Shown: positions 22,100-33,004, counted from the stretch's first letter. The stretch is 64,000 bases of DNA from Neoceratodus forsteri (GCA_016271365.2 CM057456.1:891866001-891930000); one strand, 5' to 3'. Notes: generated by a model from the sequence alone, not told the origin. Made by a program: numbers and translations.

Positions 22100-22940
22100 A
22101 GGCGAAAAGGAATGTGGCAGTTTTACATTGTAAGAGGATGCAAAAATGTCCATCTCTGGATGCCCCAATGGGCAAAGAGGTCTATGACCATATCTAGGAG
22201 CTCCCATTCATAGGATTAAGCAACAGACCTGCAGAGAGCTTCTTCCACAACATTCAGAGTGCCAGACAGATACATGTTATGATGTGTGTCATGAACAGTT
22301 TACCTATGCTGAGTCGACAACACTGTTGTCGACGTCGGCACAGCGATATCCATGATGTCAAAAGGCAAACTTTCCCCCGCTACTCATTAATACTGATTAT
22401 CAACTCTGAAGCTGAGTTGATTCGGAGAAGGGAGCAACATATGGCGAAAGGGCAAACTGTCACCCTTGGGTCCCTCACAGCGACAATCTCGAATCCTGTC
22501 AAGATTGTCGCTGTGGGGGATTTCACTGTATGGGTTTTGCCGTACGGTCAGTATACCATCATGAACCATGGCCTAGTCCTACACCTACACTGCTTCTCTG
22601 CAGAGGGGATACCTCCTTGTTTGTTGAGTCAGTGCATGACACAAAGGTTGTCTGTCCTTACAATCAGCAGATGACCTTGGATGTGAGGGGAAAAAGGTCC
22701 ATGGGCCAAGAACAGCCTCATCTCCAGTATTCTGATAAGGAGTGAGTAGTCTGAGGAGGACCACACCCAGAGTTGAGTGCACCCAGAAGGACCACCCAAA
22801 CAATACTGGAAGCATCCATTGTGAGGACCTCCGATGGGGTTAGGCAGAGAAACTGGGATCTATGAAGCAGAGGGGAGTGGTCCTGCCATTAGCTAGAGGA
22901 CCTGCATAAGGGGTTTGTGACCAGAATAAGGTGATCCAAA
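22100..22940 (-). pseudogene. DIRS-B1 RNase H fragment, interrupted by a 262-bp insert
   Basis: VLTMDASSIVWVVLLG (22770-22830) matches the TTDAS start of RNase H; QTRRYPLCREAV (22585-22620) matches GTRSYPLCREAVRVWY in DIRS-F; LSGTLNVVEEALCR corresponds to VPGVQNTLADSISR. Beyond it, PLGHPEMDIFAS matches the WGTPQVDLFAS block. RT itself is absent because DIRS-B2 begins at about 22940. Confidence 0.75.
22289..22566. mobile_element. 262-bp palindrome-rich insert with 8-bp target duplication
   Basis: TCATGAAC occurs at 22289-22296 and again at 22559-22566. Removing 22297-22566 restores the spacing of the RNase H reading between its PLCREAV and GTLNVVEE blocks. Inside lie a 21-nt palindrome (22313-22333, arms GTCGACAACA) and a 14-bp-arm inverted repeat (22476-22489 with 22502-22515, CACAGCGACAATCT). 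Terminal inverted repeats are not clear. An 8-bp duplication suggests a non-autonomous hAT-type element, but no family is recognised. Confidence 0.65.
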
Positions 22941-22944
22941 GATT

Positions 22945-23720
22945 GGAAATATACAAATTGTCCCATATACTGTATCATTCATAAGGGTAAATTCAGAGTT
23001 TGCCTTTTAACCACTGATGCATAACTGCTCCCAAAGGACATCAGCGGAGCTCTAGACATCAAGTCTATAGTGCTTCATAAAGGTATGAATGGAGGCCCAG
23101 GTTGTCACCTTTCACGGTTTTGTGACAGAGCAGTCTGCTCTTTCTGCCCAGGATGCAATGAGTGCACTAGTGGAGTGTGCTGTTATTGGTGGTGGTGCCG
23201 TTTTCGTTTCTATTTCACATGCTTTTGTGATGCAGGATCTTACCCACCCAGCCATGGTGACCTTCAAAAGCCTTCTGACCCTTTTATGCTGCCCCAGAGA
23301 GAACAGAGAATAATTCTAACCTTCTGAACACCTCAGTTCTTTTCAAGCATGTCTTAATCCAGTTTATGGAATTCCTTCTCCTTTGAATTCACAGTTTTGG
23401 GGCAGAAAGAGGGAAGACACACCTCGTGATTCACATGAAAGGCCGTGAGAACCATGGGGATGAAAGTAGGCACTGGTGAACAACTACCCTGTCCTTATCT
23501 ATTACAAAATAAGGTTTCTTATGTGAAAGAGCTTGTAGTTCACCGATTCTTCTGGCTGAACAAACCACAACCAGGAAGCAAACTCTATAAAAAAAAGATA
23601 TCAAGGGATACTGATGACAATGGCTCAAAAAGTGGCTTACGCAAGGCCTGTATCACCAGGTTTAAATCCCAGGGCAGGACCAGGAATCAGAAAGCTGGTC
23701 AGGACTGACCGACTGCTCTA
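22945..23720 (-). pseudogene. DIRS-B2 tyrosine recombinase, C-terminal half
   Basis: Blocks on the minus strand: VCFLVVVCSARRIGELQALS with KPYFVIDKDRVVV (23431-23628, contains the first catalytic Arg), then TAHSTSALIASWAERADC near 23170 and TFMKHYRLDV near 23080 (catalytic Tyr). The HxxR motif reads HSTS, so its Arg is lost. It resembles DIRS-I (IFTKHYRLDIQSSADAAFGR) more than E, F, G or H. The C-terminal part ends at the junction with DIRS-B1. Confidence 0.8.
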
Positions 23721-24040
23721 AGGAAACAGATAACATCCATGTTGGTCCCTAAAGAGGTACCTAATACCAAACCCAGGACTGCTCTGCAAGCAGACACTTG
23801 ACCTCACAAGATGCTTACAACTAGTACTTTGTCTATTCCATAGTGTAAGAAATCTTGGATCTGAGGAATCGTTGCCCTGGTGGGTTTTACCCCTTGGGCT
23901 GTGGCCCATTAAGTAAAAAATACATCACACCCTGTCATAAGCAGCTAAGGTGGAAATGATCCTCAAAGACATTAAAGTATCTGTCACTGTTGCCAAGAAA
24001 CCTTGCTTCAGGGACCTACTCCTCTTTGGAGCTAGCTGAA
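23721..24040 (-). other. Degenerate DIRS-B2 sequence, N-terminal YR region expected
   Basis: By position in the element this should be the recombinase N-terminus, but I see no block I can align with confidence. Confidence 0.35.
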
Positions 24041-24364
24041 GTCCCACTGCTGGGACAAACTGCTTCTACTTATGGGCAATGAAACTGACTGAAGTATCTC
24101 GGGACCAGGGTGTTCTCCTCTGGTGCACACAGGTCTATCTAGGCCATCTAAACCTTCTGCACAGTCTGTAAATTGAACACTTTCGGGTGCAGACACTACT
24201 TCCCAGGATGAACTCTCTCACAGCTTTACCAAACTGCCTGTAAATTTAGTTCCCTCCATGTTAGTGGACTTCTTGCATGCACCACAGGAGAACACCTTGA
24301 TCCCGAGGTACTTCAGTAGGTTTCATGGCCCATAAACAGAAACTGTTTGTCCCAGCAGTGGGAC
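24041..24364. mobile_element. Fold-back repeat, 90-bp arms
   Basis: Arms 24041-24130 and 24275-24364 are inverted copies, about 77 of 90 bases identical by eye, with a 144-bp centre. The outer 16 bases of each arm (GTCCCACTGCTGGGAC) are themselves a small palindrome, so each terminus can also fold alone. No clear flanking duplication. It looks like a fold-back or MITE-type element of unknown family. Confidence 0.7.
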
Positions 24365-24439
24365 ATCAGCAGGCTCCTGAGAGGAGGAGCCTGGCTGTGG
24401 GGGTGTTTCCACTGATGGGAGGTTGCTTGCCCCAATTGT

Positions 24440-25171
24440 TGATGGGCAGCCCCTGTTGATGGTGAATGCAGTTAGAGATCTTGGCATTTTTCTGGATGAC
24501 CGACTGACCCTTGAACAACAGATGTCGTCAGTTGTTTGATCCAGTTTCTTTCATCTCTGGAACATCACCAGGATCCGGCTGTTCTTGATGCCTGATGACC
24601 TGGCTCCAGTCATTCATGCTTTTGTAACCAACAGACTTGATTACTGCAACACTTTATACCTAGGGTTGTCTGGAGGATTCATGCGTCGACTGCAGCTAGT
24701 GCAGAGTGCTGTGGCCAGGATGTTGACAGGTGCCTCTTTTAGGGATCACGTCACTCATGTGCTGCACGCTCTGCACTGGCTGCCTGTGAGCTCGTATATC
24801 ACCTTCAAGATCTGCTTGCTGACATACAAGGCCCTACGTGGTTTGGGACCTGACTACCTTAAAGAGCTCCCGATTCCTTATCGACCTCTCTGCCACCAAC
24901 GCTCCACCTAGGCTGACTTGCTTGTGGTGCCTCCTTCTCATCTTACTAGATCAGGCATTAGAGCCTTTGGAACTGCTGCACCAGTGCTCTGGAACTCATT
25001 GCCACATTATATATGCGCAGCCAGCTCGGTGGAGGCCTTTAAAGCCTCCTTAAAAACGTTCCTGTTTGAGAAAGCTTTTAGTTTTATTTAATTGCTGATT
25101 TTAATTCTGGGGGTTCTGTTCTTACTTCAAAGCGCTCTGAGCCTATGGATAGAGCGCTATACAAATAAAAT
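24440..25171 (+). mobile_element. L2 LINE 3' end (L2-B), 5'-truncated
   Basis: The plus strand encodes the C-terminal part of an L2 RT: RDLGIFLDDRLTLEQQ, RLFLMPDDLAPVIHAFVTNR, LDYCNTLYLGLSGGFMRRLQ, LVQSAVARMLTGASF, VLHALHWLPVSSYITFKICL and LTYKALRGLGPDYLKELP (24585-24911), then APVLWNSLPHYI and EAFKASLKTFLFEKAF. It ends in GAGCGCTATACAAATAAAA, the hallmark of L2 3' ends. It splits DIRS-B2 between RNase H and the recombinase side. No stops over 109 codons in the longest frame, so it is younger than its host. Confidence 0.92.
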
Positions 25172-26480
25172 TTACCTTGCCTTTCTGCCCACTGGAGCAC
25201 CTTGTTCACTTTCACGAGCACCCGTTTGCTTCTTGTGTCTATTCGATTGCTTATGTAAGCAGCAGTCACTGCACTGTCCAAGCATACCATCACCCCCTGG
25301 TATCCAACTCAGTCCTAGAAGTGTATCGGTGCTAGAAATGCTGGCCCCATTTCCAGAATATTCATCTCTAGACACTTCCTGTGTGCTCCAGACTCTGTGA
25401 ACTGTGATCTAGTTCAGTACCATTCCCCAGTCAAACAGGCTGGCTTTCATGGTGAGGATAATCTCCTGTGGGAAGGCTACAGGGGCTCAACAGAGGAAAT
25501 CCTTGGGATCATCCTGCCATAACAGAGACTGTTGTATTGGCCTCGGTAGCCAAATCAGCACCTGGTAATTTTCTGATGCCAGAGACCATACTGCAACCTG
25601 TTTCGATGCAGTTTCAAACGGAACTTCACTCACGGAACCAGCTCTTTTGCTGCAGTCATCAGACCTAGCACTTAGAGAATCTTATAAGCAGACACAAATG
25701 TCTGAGACTTGAACAATTAAATCTCCAGAATCATGGTTTCCTTTCTGTCTACAGTAAGACTTTCTGTACATCCATTAAAAAATGTATATAGGTGCTCCAG
25801 TCTTTGCAACAGTCTAAGAGATCTTTTTTTCCCCCTTTTCACTATCCAGTCGTGTATCTCCAGGACCTCCAGGTTCCTGCTCACTGACCTTGTTGCCATC
25901 TGAACCATGGGGACTCCGATCAAGAGATCATCCAGGTAAGGATGATGATTCTCCTGTCACAGCAATACCACCAGCACTATGGGAATCTTCAAGAACACCC
26001 TTGGGGGTCACTGCAAAACCAAAGGGGAGTGCTCAGTGTTGGTAGTGTTGCTCCTGAATTGCAAATCTTGGGTATGTTTGGTGAGAACTGCATATCAGAA
26101 TGTAAAGATAAGTGTATTTTAAGTTGATAAATGCTATTTAGTCCCCAGCTTAAACTTTGATGATGAACCACAAGGACTCCATTTTTAACGTTGTGTATCT
26201 CACATAATTGTTCAGCTTTTTATGTCCATTACTGGACAATAGTCCCCTGACTTCTTAAGGACCACATAGTACAGCAGATTGGATAGAACCTCTATCCCCA
26301 CTCATCGGTTGGGACTGGAGTGATGGCCTCTATCTGGATCAGATGGTCTAAGATTTGTTCACTGCCCGTCTCCTTACTGAGTTCTGAGATACTGGTGACT
26401 GAAAGAAGTGGTCTTTTGAGAGCATGGTGAAGAACTCTAATGCAAGCAACTGCAGTGATGTTAGCCCATCTCTGATAAAT
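25172..26480 (-). pseudogene. DIRS-B2 RT and RNase H remains
   Basis: RNase H: CLDSAVTAAYISNRIDTRSK and VNKVLQWAERQ (25172-25293). RT: HPYLDDLLIGV, the catalytic box at 25927-25938, with GVPMVQMATRSVSRNLEVLE after it (25717-25923), which parallels a block near 61130-61190 in DIRS-I. Upstream RT is full of stops. Confidence 0.75.
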
Positions 26481-28200
26481 GTTTTGAAGTCATCCACCGA
26501 GTGACTGGTAGCAAAGTTGGATCAGCATATCTTTATTGTAAAAATCAGCATCTCCTGCCTGCACCTCTGTTGCATCTGCAAGCAAGAATGCCACTGTTGT
26601 GATTTAACTTGAATCCAGAGTAAACCCTATTACCTTCTATGGTTGCCAAAGTTTCATAAGTGCTAAAAACTGCTCCTCATGTTCCTGGGATATTCAAAAC
26701 CTTGTCTGCTTGCAGCCGGATACATCTTTAGCTGCTGCGTGGATACCAGCAGCTATCCCCTCTTATCCTGGATGCCCCTTCAGGACCCTATCCTATCTTG
26801 CCAAACAGCAAGTTGCCCGAGAAAGGCATGTTGTAAACTACTATCTTAGAAACCTAGTCTCTAGCCCCATGGGGAGACATACCCTTCACAAGGCTGCCAC
26901 TACAGAGCAGTCTGTGTGTTCTGACATGCGTAAGCTGTCCACCACAGCGTCTCCCAAGAAATACACAGCCATTGATAAGAGATGCAGAAAATTGGCCTCA
27001 GTGAATTCTGCAGCAGGACCCCTGCCAGAGTCAATACTCAAGAGCATAAGGCTCTGACAACTCTTACAGACATATATGTCATTTTCAAGTTAGCGCCATT
27101 TGCCACAAATGCTCACCTACATGTAGAGTCCACCTTTTTATCATGGGCATCTCAGAAAGCCAAAAGATAGTTGTGTGCTTTACTACACTGCATATGGCTT
27201 TTGTCTGTCACAGGGGGTGCCTCTTATTTCTTACAGAATTCCTCCTGAAAAGGATAACATCCCAATCTAGGCCTATGGAGCTGTTTCTTCTTGTCTGCAC
27301 TTGCCCATTCCTGTTTGATTATTTGATCCCATTATTAAAAATTTGGGAAATACTTAGGTGCCGAGTCCAAAGGCAGATGAAGTGGGGTTCACATTCAGTG
27401 TGTCTCTATGCCCTGGACATCTTTTAGCTGCAATGTCCTACATGCTTCTGTGATCAGATACAACAGCATCTTTGTGTCAAACAGGTGGGGGAGGGCGCTG
27501 GAATCTTTTTCTTACCTTCCGTCCACTCTCCTCCTCCTCGAGGGATATTCCCCTTCATTTGACAGTACTGATTCCACCAGATCAGGGTTTTCATCATCTT
27601 CTCCCTGCATCCTTATCAGGATCCCCTAGATTATTGAGAATGAAGGATGCCTGCAAATCTGTGTGAGCAGGGTCTCCATGCTCTACAGCACCTTGATGTG
27701 CCAATGGTGGGGATCCCTTGACCTGAGGGGCCTGTTTTTGGTTTGAGCATCTTTGCGGGCATTACCTGCAGATCATCAGACCATAGCATCTCATACAGCA
27801 GAAACACAATGGATTTGTGCAACTGAGCTTCACCACTGCCAGTTGGTACACCAGGTGCATTCTCCCAAACCAGGGTTATAGCTGATGGGGACAGAGACTG
27901 ATATACTGGAATCTGGGAGAAAACAAGTTTCTGGCACACACAACTGATCTGAGAAAGGGTCGATGTGGATCCAAAACTTGTCAGGTTGTCTTGGGTGCAA
28001 CAAATTATGTGAATAAGGATTCTGCCTCTGAAGAGATTCATGCGTCCTTCTTTGGAGTTGTGTGTGCCAGAAACTTGTTTTCTTCTTGTTTCAGTAGTTT
28101 TTGTGCACCACTTCCCTGTGCGCACTCAGCAGGTTGCACATACTGGAATCTGTTGCACATAAAGGACAGAATTAACCTGTCATTAATGGTCTAACAGTCC
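26481..28200 (-). pseudogene. DIRS-B2 gag-like region, highly decayed
   Basis: No long frame. The stretch 27631-28125 (164 codons) contains the LVYQLAVVKLSCTNP-like block that resembles LVYLLVVAKQNCINP in DIRS-I gag near 63150. Assignment rests on that match and on position upstream of RT. Confidence 0.5.
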
Positions 28201-28450
28201 TATGGAATGTCTTATATCCTTGAAAAATTAGCAGACTGAAATGAGCCACAGTGCCACAAAATATGATCAAATTGTTTTAAATTTTGTTTGCTTGCTTTCC
28301 AGCTGACAATAAGTCCATGTGCTTGACTATTCAGATATAATTGCTGTTCTGCCACAGCCCAGTTGTGCTCAAACAGGTCTACTGTGCCTTTAAATCGTGA
28401 CCCTGTCTGCACAAACACTGCCCCTCTGCTGGCTGTTGAGGAAATAGAGA

Positions 28451-28659
28451 ATAAAGTATGGGTCTGGGTGTGTAATGAGAATTTACACACACCCAAGGGG
28501 TTTGATGCTACCATAAACCCGCGAGAGCTGGCCGAGGGGCTTATGCGTAGCATCAAAGCCCAAGTGTGTGTAAATTCAAGTTTACTCACCCAGACCCATA
28601 TTTTATTTTATATAATTGTTGGGTTTCTCGTTTCACCTCAGCAATTATATAAAATAAAA
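28451..28659. repeat. Long hairpin plus overlapping second hairpin
   Basis: Arms of about 60 bp (28451-28511 and 28547-28608) share TATGGGTCTGGGTG, AATTTACACACAC and TTTGATGCTAC in inverted order; the 35-bp centre is also partly self-complementary (CATAAACCC with GGGCTTATG). The right arm runs into a second, perfect inverted repeat: TTTTATTTTATATAATTG at 28601-28618 with its complement at 28642-28659. Probably a MITE; family unknown. Confidence 0.8.
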
Positions 28660-28994
28660 AAAAGGCTGCTGTGCCGCTGCAGTCTGATTACGTGAAGGCG
28701 CGCGGTCGGCTTTCACTTTTACTTAAGTTTTTTTCCCCAAGAAGTCTATTCGGTATCCATTTAGACTATTTCAGTTAAATTTAAGTTACTTACTGCCGAG
28801 TGTCCATGGCAGTTTCTCTCCATGTTGGGTTTGCCGTAAGGGAAGTGTTTCCGGTTCAGTAAGCAGAGAACGATCAAGGAGTTCGAGTATGCGCAGAGTG
28901 GGGAAAACCATGCGCGTGTTTGACGTTATAAACGCTCCTTTATAATGGCAAATTACGCCACGGTTTCCCTATGGGAAAAAGAGGAAGCCATTAA
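28660..28994. other. Unassigned stretch between DIRS-B2 and DIRS-E
   Basis: No coding signal. It contains several CpG-bearing motifs (GGCGCGCGGTCGG, ATGCGCGTG) and could include the right end of DIRS-B2, but no inverted partner was found. Confidence 0.35.
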
Positions 28995-29215
28995 TTATGA
29001 GAACAGTTACGTACTTGACGTAACAGATCTTCAAGAGAATCTCTTTCATCAGGCCACACCTATGAAACTTATAGTCAACAGGCATTAGGATCACATGAAA
29101 ACTTTTGCAAGCAATCAGCCAGAGGCCACCCATGATTATGTCAGATGTCAGCCTGTACATAAACGTTGGCGGCCCCCCTCCCCTCCTAAGTTCTCCACCA
29201 GAGATCATTTTGGGA
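28995..29215 (-). repeat. DIRS-E left ITR with terminal palindrome
   Basis: Starts with the imperfect palindrome ACAGTTACGTACTTGACGTA then ACAG; the inner part is the inverse of 38690-38928. The palindrome is absent from the right end. Confidence 0.85.
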
Positions 29216-29371
29216 GGACCTCCCTGTTGGGACCCAGAAGAGAATCCCGCACTCGACAAACCAGGTGAGGCAGGGGGCTGAAAAATTTAATAATGTGATA
29301 ATGGAGATAGCAGCACAAAGAAATCCAGTGTTGCAGGCCCAAAGGAAAAGGGGGGACCAAGGGTGGTGTGG

Positions 29372-29485
29372 CATGGCCTGATGAAAGAGATTCTTTTGAA
29401 GATCTACTGTTACAGTAAGTATGTAACTGTTCTATCTTCTTTGAGGATATGTGTTTCATCAGGCCACACCTATGGAACAAGTACC
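29372..29485 (-). repeat. DIRS-E internal complementary region
   Basis: GAAGATCTACTGTTACAGTA then AGTATGTAACTGTTCTATCT is the inverse of the left terminus, and TTTCATCAGGCCACACCTAT is the inverse of the right terminus, joined head to tail. This is the layout expected of a DIRS ICR. Confidence 0.85.
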
Positions 29486-29489
29486 AAGC

Positions 29490-29742
29490 AGTACAGAAAA
29501 CTAATAGTCTGGGTGGCTAGAGCCTATGGGCTTATGAAAGCAGGCCTTACAGTACAGACAGGCCAAAGTCAGACAGTCGACGAGAAACAATGCCCAGACT
29601 GTATTGTTTACTGAAGGTGTGGACAGTACTCCAGGTAGCAGCTGCACAGATATCTGCAGCGGACATTTCTGAAACCAGCAACAGAGGTGGCAATGCCTCT
29701 AGTGGAATAACACTGAACCACACCAGGAAGTTCCTTAACTTT
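29490..29742 (-). pseudogene. DIRS-E recombinase, C-terminal end
   Basis: On the minus strand: AATWSTVHTFSKQYSLGIVS near 29600-29660. The Tyr nucleophile block reads KQYSLG where F and G read KHYSLD and KHYCLD, so the conserved His next to the Tyr is Gln. The rest of the gene resumes at 33636 after the LINE insertion. Confidence 0.8.
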
Positions 29743-31114
29743 TATTGCCTATTAAAATTTTGTTAATCAGGTGGTCCCACTAAGACAAAAAAATCCTTTT
29801 TCAGGGGCGACCCGGAGTTACAGTCATTAGGAACTCAAGTTTACAACCATACACCAGTTTACATATAAAGACAAGTTAATAACAGCACTTAAGGAATTGA
29901 GGATAATAAACAGCATAAATAAACAAGCATATTATAAGGAACGGCTATGCAAGAAAGAAGAGCACATAATACACATTCGTAATACCAAGGGATGGGTAAG
30001 GGTACCAGCAATGGACAGTGGGTACACATAATCACATTAGATACATACTGTACATATTATACATACTGTAAATGTAATTGCTCCAGGTCAATTTAACTGG
30101 GTTACATATATGCCCTGGTAGGTTGACTGGACTGGGAGATGGTGGGTAAGTGCTAGGTGTCATATATGCTTTATCTATTACAACTACATTGATTCCGTAA
30201 TACCGTGAGAGATTTTAGGGCCTTTTTGAATGGGATTAGCGACATACAATTGGAGATTCCTGGTGGAAGTCTGTTCCAAAGGGTAGGGCCTAATATTGCA
30301 AATGATCCATCGCCTGCACAAGTTCTGGACCTGGGGACCTCCAGAATGGTGCTGGTGGATGATCTAAGTGACCTCTTCTGGGTTCTGGGTAACCCAGTGA
30401 GGCTGGGTGGGGGAACTGCTTTGATTACCTTAAAGGCAAGACAAAGGGTAGGACAGACTAGTCTCTCTTCAAGTGAGGGCCAGTTAATAAAGGTGAGAAT
30501 ACTACAGTGGTGTTCTCTGGGGTGAGCTGCAGTAACATAGCGGGCAACTTTATCGTACAGTGTTCTCAGTTTATTTAGCTCGTGCCATGGAAAGATTGCA
30601 GTAGTGGTGCCCCATAGAGTAGGACTGGCACTACAGTTCCAGTGGCGATAGTCATTCTAGCTTCATTATTTATATACCCTCCTAGATGGTATAGAAGACC
30701 GATTTTATGGTGCAGTGTCTGTCACTGACTCGACATGGGTTTTTAGAGTTAGCTCTTGGTCAAGATGCATCCCTAGGTATTTAATTGAGTTAGTGACTTC
30801 CAAACCGGTGCCAGTGAGAGATGATAGGTGGAGCAGGTTGCTTCTGTCAGAGCCCAGGTGACAAGGACCAAAGAGCACGGCCTTAGTTTTCTTAAGATTG
30901 AGAACTAATTTGTTATCCAAAAGCCAGTGTTCAAGGGTCCCGAAGTCAGTGTTTAGGTCCATGATCCTCTGGTTGAAATCACTTGAGCTTCTGTAAATAA
31001 TGGCATTATATGCATATAGTAGGATCATGGCTCCCCCACAGTGTTCTAGCAGGTTATTTATAAATGTTGAGAATAACAGTGGCCGTAGGATGGAGCCTTG
31101 GGGGACACCTCAGG

Positions 31115-31313
31115 TAAAGTACAGTTATGTAAGAACTTACCATAACAGTAGATCTTCGAGAACAGCTCTTGCAGCAGGTTACATCATTGGGACTGACGCC
31201 GGCAGGCGCCAGGACCCCACGGAAATTTTCTAGCTAGCAGTATTCAGTGGGGACCGCCCCCAAGTCAGGTGTAGTACATATGGAGGCGGTCCCCCATAAT
31301 CCTCAATTCTCCC
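31115..31313 (-). repeat. DIRS-D left ITR with terminal palindrome
   Basis: The outermost bases 31121-31149 form the near-palindrome ACAGTTATGTAAGAACTTAC then CATAACAGT. From 31155 on (GAACAGCTCTTGCAGCAGGT, TTTTCTAGCTAGCAGTATTC, ATATGGAGGCGGTCCCCCAT) it is the inverse of 33005-33209. Confidence 0.9.
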
Positions 31314-31477
31314 GCCAGAGACTCCCGGCCACTGGATGACATCAGAAGAGGAGACCGAGGATCCGCCATCAAATGACAAACAAAGGGTCTGTAAATGCCT
31401 TATCCTAGGAGAAGGATGTTGTGACTATAACCTACCTCCAGCGGGGATGGTGGGAGGGAAAGTACCTGCTGCAAGAG

Positions 31478-31595
31478 CTGTTCTCGAAGATCTACTGTTA
31501 TGGTAAGTTCTTACGTAACTGTACTATCTTACTTCAAGAAACAGCTCTTGCAGCAGGTTACACCATTAGGACCGATTCCCAAGCAATACTGGAAA
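31478..31595 (-). repeat. DIRS-D internal complementary region
   Basis: GAAGATCTACTGTTATGGTA then AGTTCTTACGTAACTGTACT is the inverse of the left terminus; the following ACTTCAAGAAACAGCTCTTG then CAGCAGGTTACACC is the inverse of the right terminus. The two are joined by only a few bases, so the ICR records the circle junction. Confidence 0.9.
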
Positions 31596-31599
31596 TCAC

Positions 31600-33000
31600 A
31601 CACCATCGGGAGGAGGATCTCAGCGAAAGAGGGATCATCCGGTGGAGACCTGGGGAGGTTGTGTGGGTCAGGAGAGGAGATGCTGAGCGGAGGAGGAGAT
31701 CTGGAGTAATCCGAGGTGTCCGATCTTAAATCCTCCCCCAACGGAGTATACCGGCGTCATCTGGGTTGTTTGGGGCTGGAAGACTCCGATGGAGATCTGG
31801 AGGGAGGCCTTCTCCTGTCTGTAGATCTGCCCCTAGGAGGTGGAGTCTGTTCCTTGGGGGTTGATGGTCGTCTTACTGGCCCCTTAGGTGGAGGAGGGGG
31901 TGAAGGGGTAGGAGGAGGAGGAGTAGGAGGAGAAGGTTTGACGGGGACCACAGCCTTTCTGATGGTGTCCCACGAAAAAGTAAAGAGTTCCTTTACTTCT
32001 GTGATATTCATGCCAGACGACAGGCCTGGCACCGGGGTCGGCCTTCGGGCCCCCGGGTGTCTCCCGGTCCGGGGAGGGCTCCCGTGGGAGCCCGGCATCC
32101 CCGTGTCGCCCGCTTGGTCTTTTGGCTGTGGGGTGTCCTCCTCCGTCGATTCCCTATGACCGGCGTCCGCCAGTGATGGGGGGGGGGGCGGTCTTCCTCT
32201 CTGGAGATGCCAACGCCTTCAGATCTGGAGAACACCTGGCCGGCGACTGGTGTCTGGCAGGTGTAGTCGGCTCCTGTGAGCGCCTGGCTGATTTGGAATG
32301 TTTAGCCGACGTCGGGTGTTGAGCCGATGTTGGGTCCAATGCCCTTTCCAGGGAAAACAGGTCCTTGGTCTTTCTGGGTGCAGGATCAGGACCTCTGAGC
32401 GGTTGGGAGACCGACCTGGAGTCGGTGTCCCGATGTCGGGTGGAAGAAGAGGACTTATGGCGCTCAGAAGACTTCGAAGAGGCCTTGGATGGGGTGGAGG
32501 AAGCCGAGGGCCTCGATGTCCTGATCGACTGGAGCGAGGAAGAGCTGCCTGAAGTCCGGACCTTAACCGGGGGGGGACCGAGCCCTGGAGGGAGAGCGGT
32601 CCAATCTGGAGCCGGAGCTGTGGGAGTCCAAGGCCCAAGTTGGGGACCTCCAAGACCTCACCTTCTCCCAGTGCTTGTGGGATTTAGAAGAAGATTCTCC
32701 CCTGGAGGAAGGTTCTTGGTCCATCCTTTTTAATTTCTCATCGAGGAGATATGCCTGTAGTGCCTTCTGACGGCGGATCCTGGTGCAGCTATTGAATCCC
32801 TGGCAAAAGGTGCAGACCTTGGTGTTGTGGTCAGCACCCAGACAACACACACAGGAAGAGTTAGGATCCTTGAAAGGGATCTGTTTTCCTCAGGCACACT
32901 TAGAAAGGTGACCCTCAAGTGATGGAGTTGGAGAGGACATCAGTTGTGCAAAGAAAAAATTCACCGAAAGTTCTGTAGTTGTATGCTAGATAGAGACCAA
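31600..33000 (-). pseudogene. DIRS-D gag-like region
   Basis: The Cys/His cluster at 32770-32850 reads CVVWVLTTT in one frame and CCLGADHNTKVCTFCQGFNS in another (32563-32850), the C-L-G-x2-H-x4-C-x2-C-x-x-F pattern of the gags here. Downstream it is GC-rich with Ser/Arg/Pro-rich open frames (32219-32653, 31757-32098; a PPTPPPPTPSPPPPP run). Frames shift at least three times. The C-terminal capsid-like block (LRQANY in G and H) is deleted. Confidence 0.75.
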
Positions 33001-33004
33001 GAGG

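Larger units (their letters stand above)
7421..22940 (-). mobile_element. DIRS-B1, DIRS element carrying nested LINEs
   Basis: Left ITR at 7421-7621, ICR at 20640-20760, recombinase remains at 20760-21990 and RNase H at 22100-22940, all in minus orientation. The 13-kb gap between ITR and ICR is filled by CR1-c, an L2-like LINE and an L1, each inside the previous one. RT and gag are missing; similarity stops near 22940, where DIRS-B2 begins. The linkage of the ITR to the ICR across the nested LINEs is inferred from matching sequence. Confidence 0.65.
22945..28200 (-). mobile_element. DIRS-B2, old DIRS-I-like element without its left end
   Basis: Recombinase (22945-23720), RNase H start (25172-25300), RT with YLDD (25927-25938) and degenerate gag (26500-28200), all on the minus strand. 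The left ITR and ICR are missing, as the element begins abruptly against DIRS-B1. A fold-back repeat (24041-24364) and an L2 fragment (24440-25171) are inserted. It is the most decayed DIRS here. The right end could not be placed exactly. Confidence 0.7.

Noticed and set aside
31757..32159. Pro-rich and Gly-rich overlapping frames in DIRS-D
   Set aside because: They come from GC-rich low-complexity DNA; only the minus-strand frame is consistent with gag, and neither is a separate gene.
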